Assembly: GCA_037074615.1 (NCBI GenBank)
Contig: CM073536.1
Coordinates: 315,001 to 379,000, forward strand
Reading direction: 5' to 3'
DNA from: Leucaena leucocephala
Lineage: Eukaryota > Streptophyta > Magnoliopsida > Fabales > Fabaceae
DNA length: 64,000 nucleotides
Below the pieces are notes generated by a model, which was given only the letters and a program-made list of their open reading frames with translations, made no database searches and was not told the origin of the DNA. Positions 25,251-36,112 of the stretch are shown one piece after another. A program made the position numbers and the translations under genes. How positions within the stretch are numbered: position 1 is the stretch's first letter; each line of letters begins with the position of its first letter.

Positions 25251-26580
25251 TCCTGCAATAATCACTGTTTTGATGCGAAAGTCTGAGTAGCGATGCCTTT
25301 CGTTAGCATTGTAAATTGTACATTATCCAAGAGTTCTGGTAAGAAGTCCTTAATCACATGAGAAGATATCAACTTCATCTCCACAAAAGATTAGATGGGG
25401 ATGACAGTCCTTATGTAGTTGAGACTTCAGGGGTTGAAGTAAAATCAAAGCTTACATACAAGCCATACTTCTAGATTCTTTATTAGGCGGTTTAATGCTT
25501 TAACGACCAAAACCAACTATCCCATAAGACACAACATAAAAACAGGAATTCAAAAAAGAACAATAGTGTGTAGGTGGGAAGGAGTTACCAGGAAATAAAA
25601 ACTCCTTTAGTGGCATTAACCATCATAACCTACCTCCAAACTTTGACCAAGAGAGAAAGCAATATTAGTCAAATATAAGTCTCCCTTCATCAAATATTTA
25701 ATCCTCTGCACCAAACAAGAAATCAATGACACTAAAAACATCTAATTGTGGCTGAAGCATGGTTTAATGTTTATAGAACAAGAAATAATCCAGAAGTTTG
25801 ATCACGATGAAATTACTGATCTGATGACAAACCATCTAAAAAATAAAAGAAGAACATAATCTACGAACACAAGCGTTCTAAATCTGTTTCTTTTTACTGA
25901 GAGAATACCCCCCATCCGAAAAAAACGGGGATCTAGTTCATTCAGAAACTTAATCCCATTAATCCTCAAGTTCACTGCCAATTAAAAATAAGTCCTTAGC
26001 GAAGAAACTTATTCCCAATTAATCCTCAAGTTCACCCACAAACATTTTATTGTAAAATACAGCAAAAATAGAAGGTTTGATTTTCTATCAACAAAGGCTC
26101 CATAACCTGAACTTGTATAGCAGATCAGTCCAGGGTATGGTATCAATGTGATGATCACTGCGCAAGGATGCATTCTGCCACCTGCGTCCCTTGTGCCAGT
26201 GTACTCTTCCTGATGATACTAACATATCATCCCCTCTCTTTCTTTTTTGAAAATAGCAAACTAGTCCTTTAGCCGGCGGCAGTGGTGACGATGAATTCAC
26301 GGAGAGAAGAAAAATAATATGAATCGGAATGCGATGAGAAGAAAGTGCTCTTACCGGCAGCAGTGGTGACGATGACGGCTACGATGGCAGCGATAAGGGA
26401 CGAGGGGCTCAGCTACGGAGGGGAGGGAGAGACGGCGGGGCAGTCTGGAAGAGGAGAAAGCTGGTTTGATCGGATTATTAAGTTTGGACTTTGGACGGCC
26501 ACGACAAAAAAGGCCTAAATTAGATGTTCTTTAAAAAAAGGCGTAAATAAATGGGAGAATGATGCATAAATTGTGTTAAA
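25251..26580. other. Intergenic region with a possible inverted copy of the next gene's 5' end
   Basis: No gene is recognised. On the minus strand, around 26400-26330, the motif ATCGCTGCCATCGT precedes a GTAAGAGC donor-like site. It resembles the plus-strand 5' leader of the Mediator-associated gene at about 27285-27330. A short minus-strand frame at 26088-26300 begins at GTG and matches nothing I know. Confidence 0.35.
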
Positions 26581-26589
26581 CATGTTGTA

Positions 26590-27115
26590 GAGGACGTTTG
26601 AATTAACTTTTAGAGAATAGATTATGGAAAGAATAAATTTTGGAGAATAGATTTTGAAAAAAATAGATTTTAGGAAGAATAAATTTTAGGAATAGAGATG
26701 TTTAGATAATTAGTAGTAGAATCACCTTTTATATTGATAAATTAATAAAAAAAGTATGATTTGATTAAAAGTAAGAGAGAGGAAAAATGATAGAGAAAAA
26801 ATGGAAAAGAGAATAGAGTGTAGAGGAGAGAGAAAAAAAGAGATAAGAGAGGAGAGAAGAGAGAAAAAAAGAGAGATAAGAGAGGAGAGATGGTATAAAA
26901 AAAAGTAGAGATAGAATAGTAATTGGATAATCTGTAACCTAGGTTTCAAACCAAAAGCTATTTTTAGTGGCTTATTTAAAATTTAAGTTTCAAACTGAGG
27001 TTTTACCCAAAATCAATTTTCAATAATAAATATTTGTATAAAAAAATTTCAAACCGCAATTTTAACAAAAATTAATTTTTAAAATTGATATCCAAACACA
27101 TCCTTAGTTATAAAT
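26590..27115 (+). mobile_element. Polypurine-core repeat family, copy B
   Basis: AT-rich arms flank a GA-rich core (about 26773-26895, with runs such as GAGAGAGGAAAAATG). The left end reads ACGTTTGAATTAAC and the right end ATATCCAAACACATCC. The layout matches copies A, C and D, and its orientation is the same as D. Confidence 0.6.
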
Positions 27116-27727
27116 AATTAATTCATGAATTTTGGGGTCCTTCTTCGTTCTTACTTATAAATTGACAAATTTGCCCCCAAATAAAACCCTATCAATCAAA
27201 TCTCATTTAAAAGAAAAATAAAAAGCCCATCTTTACTTTCTTCGTCCATTCCCCACTGCCGCCGTTTAGTTGCTCGCCCAGCATCGCTGCCATCGTCGCC
27301 GTCACCATAATCACAGTAAGAGCCTTTTCTTCTTCCTTGCATCCCCGCTTCATATTATCCTTTCTTTTCTTATTTCCTTGTCTTCTTACGATTGCTTTAT
27401 CTCATCCTTTCGTGCATCTTTCTCATATTTATCTGCTAAAGTTTTTTTTTTTAAAATGTTTTTATATGCCTATGATGAGATTATGATTTTTGAATTGACG
27501 AATGATTCCTCAATTTGCAAAGGGACTAGTGTCTGTTTTTTTGGGGAATCAATTTCTTTCTTTATTTTCTGCCACTGCTGACAGAAACTAACCTGAGTCT
27601 TAACTTGGAATTGTTTGGCAATCATTGATAGCTAAATATTTGTTCTTTGTTTTCTTTTATCTCCTGCCTTTTCGTTTTCTGCTTCTTCGCAGTTTGATAA
27701 TTGAATTATTTGAACATAGATTGGGCA

Positions 27728-29611
27728 ATGGATGTAGAGGGTATGGAAGCTTACAAGCCTCCCCCAGAATTTGAAGAAGATACCAATGACCCACTTATTA
27801 ATCTTAACTTGAAGGACTCCAGGGAGCTTTGGCTCATTCAATTGCCTTTCGGCAAAGTAAGATTCTTCATTCCTCTACCTTACGGCTCCTTTTGTTGTTT
27901 TCATTTTCGACTAACTTGCTGGGGGAGGTGGAAAACCAAGAAAGAAAGGATTACATCTATCATCAACTAAAAATATAAAGAGGCTGCGCTATTCACTTGT
28001 CGTGAGGAGTGAATAGCATAGCTCCTCACCCAAAAATACCATTCCTAATCTAATGAATATTACCATATCATTTTATTCGGTTTCTCAATGTTATTGATTA
28101 ATAGAAGATTTTTATTTTCAATTCTGTTAAAGAACATTACATTCCTTCCCTTTACTATTGGATATAATAAAAAAGTAAGAAGTGTTTATCGGCTGGAAAG
28201 AAAAGAGGGATTGGAAAGTTTGAAGAAGGGAGCCAAAATAACAATAACCACCCATTTAATTGCCAGTTAATAGTCTCATTCCCATCCAAGAGCTCCTCAA
28301 TTGTTGCATATAAATATTAATGAAGGCTTATCGAGGGATGAGTGAATAGCTGAAGTTAGTTAAGATAGAAAATCTGAAGTTGTTAGAACAGTTATAAACC
28401 TACTGTTATACCTGCAAGCTACTTCTTTAGTCCCTTGGTGCTTATTTGATATAAATAAGGGCCTTATGTATGAAAAGGATTTGTCAACAAATTGAATTAG
28501 AAGTTTTGCATGATTTGCAGCCTCTTCCTAGAGTCTCTGTATCATCAATCAAATGATTATGGCTTCTATAGTTTGTCCTAACATTTCATCTTTGGCCAAC
28601 CAACTTACTGCAGAACAGAACTGTCATGTTTTTGTCATTTAACTCCATCTATACTCAATTGCACTACAAAAGTGACAATTGCCATTTAGTTTTCTTACTT
28701 TTACCTTGATCTCATGTTGATCAGGATTTATTAACAGACATTGAAGGGCAGGAATTGTCTCTCAAGCTTCATGGTGATGGCCAACTGTCAAACTTTGAGG
28801 GTTCATCTGGTAAATTTATCACCAATAATGGCTCTAATCAATACCCAACTTTCTTCCTCACAATTGCTTTATTTATCTCCAGATCTGCAAATTGCACAAG
28901 TCTTCATATTTGCAACTGGAATTGATTGCTTTGTTAGTGATGTGTTCTATGTTTTGTTGTTTGGCAGGGAAAGTATACGATTTTATCAGCTTTGATACTC
29001 AAGAGGCTGACGAAATAGTTTTTGTTTCCTCTGCTGCAGAAGAGCCAAAAATTGGTATGAAACTGAGTATTCTTCTTTCATCAATTCAAGAGGCGTGAAA
29101 TTGACTAGAATCTGTTGATTGCTATTTTCTTCTGTTATTGGCAAAACACTGGATTATTAATCTCTATTTATACTGATAGTAAATATTTTAGTTTGTTTTA
29201 TATTCCACACTCTCATCTTGACAAGAACTCACGCTAAAAGCACAAATAATATACTTGTTCACAGCTGGAAAGATATCCCGGCGGGTTTCTGTTGTCCATT
29301 ACGCTGATCCTGAAGAACTTGAAAAGGCCAATTTGAACAACCCCAGACAAAATTCTTCTGGAACCACGATGACAACGTCTTCCCAATATTTTCCTATGCA
29401 AAGTGGTAAGCAGCAAAGTTCACGGTCTGGACGTGCAGCCTCAACTCAAGGTAGCAGACCTAGAAGCTCTGTATCTGAAGTTAGCGAACCATCAAATACT
29501 CCAAAAAGAAGACGCACAGCTGAATCTGATCTCTCTCGTGGTCACAGCTCTGGTATTTCCTCAGCATCCTCTGATCAGTCCCCTGGGAGGAAAGTCAAAG
29601 AGAAGATCTAA
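27728..29611 (+). CDS. Mediator-associated protein 2-like nuclear protein
   Basis: Four exons, 27728-27856, 28725-28809, 28968-29054 and 29265-29611, encode 215 residues. The N-terminus is acidic with YKPPPEFEED, followed by ELWLIQLPFGK, the core block of the small plant family annotated as Mediator-associated protein 2 (like Arabidopsis At5g64680). The C-terminal third is Ser/Arg/Lys-rich with a KRRR nuclear-localisation-like cluster. Family members co-purify with plant Mediator; the molecular job is not established. A GC-rich leader with a GTAAGA donor near 27318 suggests a 5' UTR intron. The start is the first ATG of the conserved block. I assign the name from memory of the family. Confidence 0.8.
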
Positions 29612-30900
29612 ACATGAGGAGTAGGGGTTTCTTTACTCCTCACAGCTGGCTGTATCTTTAGAATTATATTATTGGTTTTGATTCTTGAGCAGTTAAAGCC
29701 GCCTATTACCCTCTTTCTTTCTGCCTGGCTTTCAAAGCCATTTTTCTAATATTTCACAAAAACATGTAGTAGCTCTTTACTTAATTCTGCAACTCGGTGA
29801 TGATTAATGGAAGCCGTTCATTCCCTTATCTGGTTCTTTATTTTTGGTCCTGTACTTGGCTATTTTCCTGATTCTGATTTATTTGTTATAATAAACATAG
29901 GACTCTCTGTTGGTTTGGTGTAAATGTGAGGTTTGTGAAGAAAAAGCAAACAAAGATTTAGATAGAAGTAGGATTATCATAACTTATGTTTAAAAAATTA
30001 ATTAAAAAAAGATAATAGCATAGTAAATATTGAATAATATTAAATATATATATACTTTTTCGGTCCTTAATATATAGAGATAATTTTAGTTCTAAATATA
30101 AAAGATATTTTTTATTTTATTAAAAAAATTAAATTATTCATATTGATAATCTTTTAACAATATTTAAGTAAGGGAGGGAGAGAAAGAGTTAAGAAAAATT
30201 ATTAGGGTGTTTTATAAAAAAATATACCATATTAATTAATTTTATTAATCTAATTAAATTAGTTAAATAAATTTTATATTAAATATAAAAAAAGAATATT
30301 ATGTTACATTTTATTTTGGTTGGAGTGACTAAACATAGTCTGCCTAGTATACCTTTGACATACCATCTACATGACCATGATGTTTGGTATTCATCCGTGT
30401 TTAATTCATATTTCCCGTTTGATACATTCTAAAATATTATTTTTCTTAAACGTTTAATCTGGTCTTCACCATAGCCATGTGTGACTGCTTAAATCCAAAT
30501 GTCAACAACTCAACGCGCATATTATTTGTCATTCTGAATCTGTCTAGAAATTCCATATGTTTGTCAGAAGACAGCCACGTATTCTTTCAATTTTATGAAC
30601 TCTTCGATACATAATTCCCCTCGTCACTCGTCATTGTTCTAGGTCATGGAAGCGCACTATCGCGTCTATCGCGTCCACAGAGCCAACTTTCTCAGCTCAC
30701 ATATAATAATTACATTCTTCACCCAACTGGCTATGACTAAGAACCTTGCTCTCACTTTCTCCTCGCTTTTCCATGCACGCACGTTCCTTAGCTTTGGCTC
30801 CCAAAAATACTCACACATCTCTAATGTGTTATGCATATAACTATGGCCTCCAGTTTTGAAAGTGATCTTCAAATTAACCAAAACCCACAAGATCGAAGTT
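29612..30900. other. Intergenic, AT-rich
   Basis: 3' UTR of the preceding gene, then an AT-rich repeat at about 30075-30295 that matches segments near 2.6 kb and 35.4-35.9 kb. The promoter of the XTH relic follows. No gene is seen. Confidence 0.5.
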
Positions 30901-32618
30901 ATGATGAGTACTGCTTCATTAGCTTCGCTGCTGTTTATATGCAGTTTGTTGTTCGTATCTGTGTCTGCTGATTCCTTCTACCAAAACCTCTACGGGACAT
31001 GGGGAGATGAGCGTCCTCAAGTGCTTCAAAATGGAGATCTTCTTACCCTTTCGCTCGATAACGTCTCTGGCTCAGGCTTTCAGTCCATTAACGAGTACCG
31101 TTTTGCCAGAATTGATATGCAGATCAAGCTTTTGCTTGGAAATTCCGCCGGCACCGTCACTTCATTCTATGTAATCACTTTTTTTAAGCCATATATATAA
31201 TTTCAAAGTCTTTTAACATCGTTCATTATACTGATGAGTTCTTTTGTTTTTATGGTGTTGTCGTCCCAAGGTCAATTCCATGACGAGATAGACTTTGAAT
31301 TCTTGGGGAACCTTGTTGGTGTTATCACCTGCACCAAAAAAATAAATAATCAATGGCATCTAAAGACACTATCCTTAAGAGTTATTCCACGACAACCGAT
31401 AAGATAAAGCGTTACTCCCCAGTATTAATGGATTCTTCTTGTGGAACAAGGAAACAGAATCTAGTGGAAGGAAATAAACTCAGAAAGAAATAAGCAGGAG
31501 AGAATAAGCATTGTTGCACCTTTTTACAATTATCTCTGCACTACTTTTATAAGCACGAACAAGTACGGGAACACAGGTTACGTCCGTAAGAGACGACTCT
31601 TCGATTGAAACAGCGCGAAGCCGATCAGACGTCGCGGACTCATCTTTCTATCGGAACACAGTCCCTTCCCAACAGCTACGTCAACATTTTACAAAAAGAA
31701 ACCGTTAATATTTTAAATTCATGTTGACCGTTATAATTTAAGGACTTTCCGTATAGGCATATATAAAATAATATTTCTGATAAAACCAAAAATATTTTCC
31801 ATAAAAAATACCCAATACTACGCTTTATCTTGCGCGCAAGGAGAAAATCACCGAATTTTAACTGAATTTCCCATTAATGACCCATTGTCTTTCACGTAAG
31901 TCCACTTATCTTCTAAACCTATTTACTAGCCTAAAATTATATCTTATTATTTATATACTTGAACTTTCACTCTTCTAAATATAACGTGGGATATTAGTTT
32001 CTTTTAACACACCCATGTTTCACAACAAACCTAAGTGGCGATCCATATATACTTCATACCAACGTCTTCTGCCAAGGACAAGGAAACAGAGAACAACAGT
32101 TTTATCTCTGGTTTGATCCCACCGCAGATTTTCACAACTACACCATCCTTTGGAATCCCCAACAAATTCTGCAAGTTACATTTTCCTGTTATATATACAC
32201 ATGGCTTTGGCTTATAACAAGGATTTAATTTGTGGCATAGCGTAGGTTTTTGGTGGATGGAATTCCGATAGGAAAGACTAGAGTGTGCTCTAGTCTTTGG
32301 AATGCTGACGATTGGGCAACAAGAGGGGGACTTGTGAAGACAGATTGGAGCCAAGCACCGTTCATGTCTTCCAACAGGGGATTCAGAGCCAGTGGCTGTG
32401 TTTGGCACTCTGGGAATTATCATTGCAACAATGACGTGGACGTCAACACTTGGCTCTGGCAACAACAAATTGATTATGCAGGGCAAGGCCAAATGCAATG
32501 GGTTCAGAGTAATTTCATGATTTACAATTATTGCACTGACTTCAAACGTTTCCCTCAGGGCTTCCCTCCCGAATGCTACCTCGCCCACAACACCACAAAA
32601 TTTGTTCTTGTTCTTTGA
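30901..32618 (+). pseudogene. Xyloglucan endotransglucosylase/hydrolase (XTH) pseudogene
   Basis: Exon 1 (30901-31170) encodes a signal peptide and the N-terminal XTH block (SFYQNLYGTWGDERPQ). Exon 2 (31258-31313 plus 32028-32170) carries the intact catalytic motif HDEIDFEFLGN. Exon 3 (32246-32618) carries SSLWNADDWATRGGL and the C-terminal YNYCTDFKRFPQG. Four defects are visible. The acceptor AG before exon 2 is gone (sequence GGTG). A 714-bp solo LTR splits exon 2 right after the active-site motif. The exon 2 donor is GC (CT|GCAAGT). About 20 residues between the VDG-x-PI motif and the SSLWNADDW motif are missing in frame. The intact ancestor would cut and rejoin xyloglucan in the wall. It resembles XTH15 (At4g14130). 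Confidence 0.88.
31314..32027. mobile_element. Solo LTR inserted in the XTH exon
   Basis: A 714-bp insert begins TGTTGGTGTT and ends TTTCACAACA, so it has the TG...CA ends and short inverted termini TGTTG/CAACA of an LTR. It is flanked by the 5-bp duplication AACCT at 31309-31313 and 32028-32032. Removing the insert and one AACCT restores the exon frame exactly (GNLSGDP). There is no internal coding region, so it is a solo LTR left by recombination between the two LTRs of a retrotransposon. The retrotransposon family is unknown. Confidence 0.92.
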
Positions 32619-32961
32619 ATATTCTTTGTCACTTATCATCGAATAATGTCCTGTGTTTTCACAATGATTCAATTTCGTACTTTTCACAAGGGGAGTTTCA
32701 AGCTTTTATTTTTTTTGGGCCATCTAGTGGATTGAATGTATTTGCTATTTGTTTACAACCCATACAAGTCATTGATATCCTAAAATTGGTATGCACTATT
32801 TGCAATTTCTAAATCTTCTCAATCGTTGATATGAGATTTTGATGGTCTAATTTTTTTAATTATATTTTAATAATTTTATATGTTAGATAATATAGAATAT
32901 AAAATAATATTAGCATAATATCACTTATTGTAACCGTGGACTTATATGTATGTGTTTGGAA

Positions 32962-33040
32962 TAGGGGTATTCATAAAGCCAGCGGCCCGGTATGTCTATC
33001 CGAGTCAGCGAAAAAAAAGTCCTACCCAGCCCGATAAATA
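32962..33040 (-). mobile_element. Truncated end of the hAT-like MITE
   Basis: From TAGGGGTATTCAT this copy matches the reverse complement of the right end of the MITE at 16386-17171 (GCGGCCCGGTATG, then CCCAGCCCGATAAATAT). It stops abruptly where the next repeat (33048) begins. The other end is missing, so it is a deletion relic. Confidence 0.75.
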
Positions 33041-33047
33041 TGTGTTT

Positions 33048-33570
33048 GAAAAGTATCTAAATCACGGTTTTAAAAGAGTTTTTGACCCAAATCTTTGTTT
33101 GAAGAAATTTTAAAACAAATAGCAATATTTGTCCAAAAGGGCTTTCGGATCAAACTATAGTTTAAAAGTAAAGTTTTGGATAAACTACTGAGACTAGTTT
33201 TTTGAATAGTAAAATAACTTATGAACTATCTAATTACTATTTTAACCTTATTTTTTCTTATACCATCTCTCATTTCTCCTCTATCTCCTCTCTTCTCTCC
33301 TCCTACCTACTCTCCCCTCTCTTTTTTCTATCTTCTCTCCTCTCTTCTCTCACCTTTTTCTTTTTCACCTTCTCTCTTCTCTCCTCTCTCATATTTTTAA
33401 TAAAATTATATAATTTCTAATAATTTTTCAATTCTAAATTTTTTTAACAATAACTATCCAAATATTCATTTATTTAAAATTATTATTTTTCTATAAACTC
33501 TTCTCTAAAAATCTTTTTCTACAAGGTGTCTAAGCCTCTTTTTAAATTTTTATCTAAATATGCCTTACAA
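33048..33570 (-). mobile_element. Polypurine-core repeat family, copy C
   Basis: The CT-rich core at about 33258-33390 lies between AT-rich arms, the mirror arrangement of copy D. The right arm, with ATTCATTTATTTAAA and AAATCTTTTTCTA, matches the right arm of copy A near 17225-17280. The boundaries are approximate. Confidence 0.6.
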
Positions 33571-33842
33571 TGAATAAAATTTTAATATAAAAATGCTAAA
33601 AAAGGCCATTTGTATGGTTGAAATAGGACATGCAAAAGTTTTTATTTTATTTGACGTGCATAAGTATTTTTATCTCGAACCAATAAATTGTAAATAAATG
33701 GCTAAAACGCTTTATCTGGAAACCAATCTTGCTATTTAGGAATAACAATTAATGTATAGGCAAAATACTAGGAAAATGAAATTTATAAAAAAAAAATGAA
33801 TATATCCCGTTGTAGGGACGTCCAGTCAAGGGCTCAAGGGCC

Positions 33843-33875
33843 CACGTGACGGAGCAGTCCTTGAGGGGTATAAAG
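33843..33875 (+). promoter_or_regulatory. G-box and TATA box of the SUMO-like gene
   Basis: The G-box CACGTG lies at 33843-33848 and TATAAAG at 33869-33875, about 114 bp upstream of the ATG at 33983. The order and spacing are typical of a light- or ABA-responsive plant promoter. That is inference from motifs only. Confidence 0.5.
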
Positions 33876-33982
33876 AACAATATTTACTTTCCTGCTCTTC
33901 TACCTTCATCTTTGATCTCTCCCTCTCTGTGCTCTGGTGCTTTTCTCTGAGGAGTGAGAACTGGGATTCTAGCTAGCTAGCC

Positions 33983-34701
33983 ATGGACATGGACATGGAT
34001 TATGAAGCCCTAACCATCATCCTTAAAATCGCCACTCAGGTCTCACTCTGTCTCCCTGCTCCTTTCTCTTCTGAATTCGTTTCTGCTTTGTTCTTCCATG
34101 ATTTTGGTCTTCATTTGTCTGTAGGACGGCCAGAAGCTTTCTTTCAAGATGAAGCGTGACAGCAAGCTGATCAAGCTTCTGCTGGCTTTCTGTGAGCGAA
34201 AACAAATCAGCTGCAGATTCATGCGCTTTTTGTATCTTGGCAAGCGCATTAACGGCAAACTTTGGATGCTTCCCAAAATCATAGTTTTACAAAAACTCAA
34301 TAATCTTTTGTATGAGCTATCCAATAATTTTTTTCACAAAATCTATTCTATTCAAAAATCATTTTTTTCCTCAAACAAAATTTATTCTTTTTTAAAAAAA
34401 AATATTCTCCAATCCTAATCCAAACACACTATAGTTGTTGTACGTATGTATTCATGCATTTATTACAGATGTCTGCTAATATATTTTGAAGTGTGGAATG
34501 CATCAGAAAGGTTTCAGTGTAGGAAAGCTTGAGCCTCTGGAAAGCTTTTGGTTCCCTTTCCACATTTGCATGGTTATATTCTGGCACACAGATTCATTAT
34601 CTTTGTTTTGAACTTAGTTGAATATGAAAGATGGAGATCAAATTGACGCCATGACGGACCAAGATGGAGGCGCTCCTTTTAGTGGCTGCTACCGCCGCTA
34701 A
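33983..34701 (+). pseudogene. SUMO-like gene with an interrupted middle exon
   Basis: Exon 1 (33983-34039, 19 codons) and exon 2 (from 34125) read LKIATQ|DGQKLSFKMKRDSKLIK, aligning with the beta-grasp start of SUMO. The block LLLAFCERKQ and LYLGKRINGK follows. A far exon, 34618-34701, reads LNMKDGDQIDAMTDQDGG and then APFSGCYRR, which is the SUMO end with its diglycine and a cleavable tail. Exon 2 is missing its last residues (expected QTPDE-like) and its donor site. From about 34257 it runs straight into a repeat. SUMO is conjugated to proteins via the exposed GG. Either this is a relic, or splicing inside the repeat yields a divergent modifier. Confidence 0.68.
34257..34432 (-). mobile_element. 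Short repeat inserted in the SUMO-like exon
   Basis: The segment starts CTTTGGATGC and ends AATCCAAACACACTA, with AT-rich arms such as CAAAATCTATTCTATT. It resembles the left arm of repeat copy B (26600-26700) read backwards. It begins exactly where SUMO homology stops. It is probably a short, internally deleted member of the same family. Confidence 0.55.
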
Positions 34702-36112
34702 GCTTCCCTGCTTTCGGAATGAATACACACTAGTTCATTCTCGGCATCCTTGCTACTATCCCTTTTTTTGCTGGAAAGGAATCTGCTTTCTGTCACATTT
34801 TGATTTTCCCTCGAAACTGCGGCCGTGCATGAACTGAGGGTCTATACTCATTATATTTTAATCATAATTCAATTAATTTTTTTAAGAAATTAAATAGTCA
34901 TTATGAAGAAGGATAACAATTTTCAATCAAAATATATATTTTGTTCTAAATATATAAATTAATTAAAATTTTGTTTTACTACTAAATATAAGGTCTAAAT
35001 TTCTCTCCCTTTCATCTTGAAGTGCAGATATTACATAAGTGGGTACTATATTTCTTAATAATTTTTTATATATATATAAACATCAAACTTCTAACCACAT
35101 CTAAAAAATTTAACTATCTACTAAATATATATATTAAGTCTTAATACTTTATACTTTAGACTTAAATTAATTTTTTTTAGATTTAGAGTATAAAATATTT
35201 TGTCTCTTCCCACAACTACCACAATTAGGCTTTTCAGATTTCAATTTATATTTTTTTATAGAGGTAAAATTGTTTACTATCTTAATTAAAGGTTATTGGT
35301 ATTTTATTGTTTAACTTAACTCATATATTTTCTCACATAACTTGTTTTTCTAAATAAATAAAAAGGAATATGGTTTATATTTATATTACAATTGATATTT
35401 ATTATTTTTCTCCGTCTTTAATATAAATTTAGAAATTTATTTTAATATTAAATATAAAATATATTTTTTATATTTATTAATTTTTAAAAATTATTTATAT
35501 TAATATTATCTCAACTATAATTAAATAAGAGGTATATATAGGCTAAAGAATATGATTATGATATTTAAAAAAATATATTATATTAATTAAATTAATTAAC
35601 TTCTTTACTTTGTCAAATTAGTGAAATGATTTCAAATTATTCTTATAGTATTTAATATAAGATTTAATTGGGTAGTTAATTTTTTGTAAAAAAATAAGAA
35701 GATGATCTTAATCATAAATATAAAATATATTTTTATATTTATTAATTTTTATTTAAATTAATTATATTGATATTTTTTTAATAATAATTAAATAAGAGAA
35801 TGATAAAAAATTAAGACAAATAATTATAATATTTTATAAAATAAATATATTATTTTAATTTAATTAATTTTTTAATCTAGTGTTATACTAAGGAGTGGAA
35901 GGCATCTTTCATGCTTTAATTAAAATGCCCAGTATAATTAAATTAGTTGGTTATGGCGAAACATGCCATCTGGAGCTGATGGTATCAATTTTATTTTTCT
36001 CAATCTCTGGTCGACTTGTACCTCCTTCGTCTCGATATCATCTGCAAATAGAAACTTGAAATCGGGAAAACCCTAGAAATTATAGATTTCAAGAAATCTG
36101 TGTGCGCTCAAA
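34702..36112. other. Intergenic, with two tandem AT-rich repeats
   Basis: AT-rich DNA holds two similar ~200-bp units (about 35440-35660 and 35710-35890). Both carry the pattern AAATATAAAATATATTTT followed by a TATTAATTTTT block. The promoter and 5' UTR of the TBC gene end it. No gene is seen. Confidence 0.5.

Larger units (their letters stand above)
32619..33842. other. Intergenic region with two repeats
   Basis: Downstream of the XTH relic come a truncated hAT-like MITE end (32962-33040) and polypurine-family copy C (33048-33570). The rest is AT-rich DNA up to the promoter of the SUMO-like gene. No gene is seen. Confidence 0.5.

Noticed and set aside
26722..26949. Ser/Leu/Phe-rich minus-strand frame, and similar frames at 33202-33420 and 41541-41759
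   Set aside because: They are translations of the GA/CT-rich cores of the repeat family, not proteins.
32031..32687. 218-codon minus-strand open frame across the XTH region
   Set aside because: It is the antisense shadow of XTH exons 2 and 3.
34023..34324. Minus-strand frames over the SUMO-like gene
   Set aside because: Antisense shadows; the plus strand has SUMO homology and splice sites.
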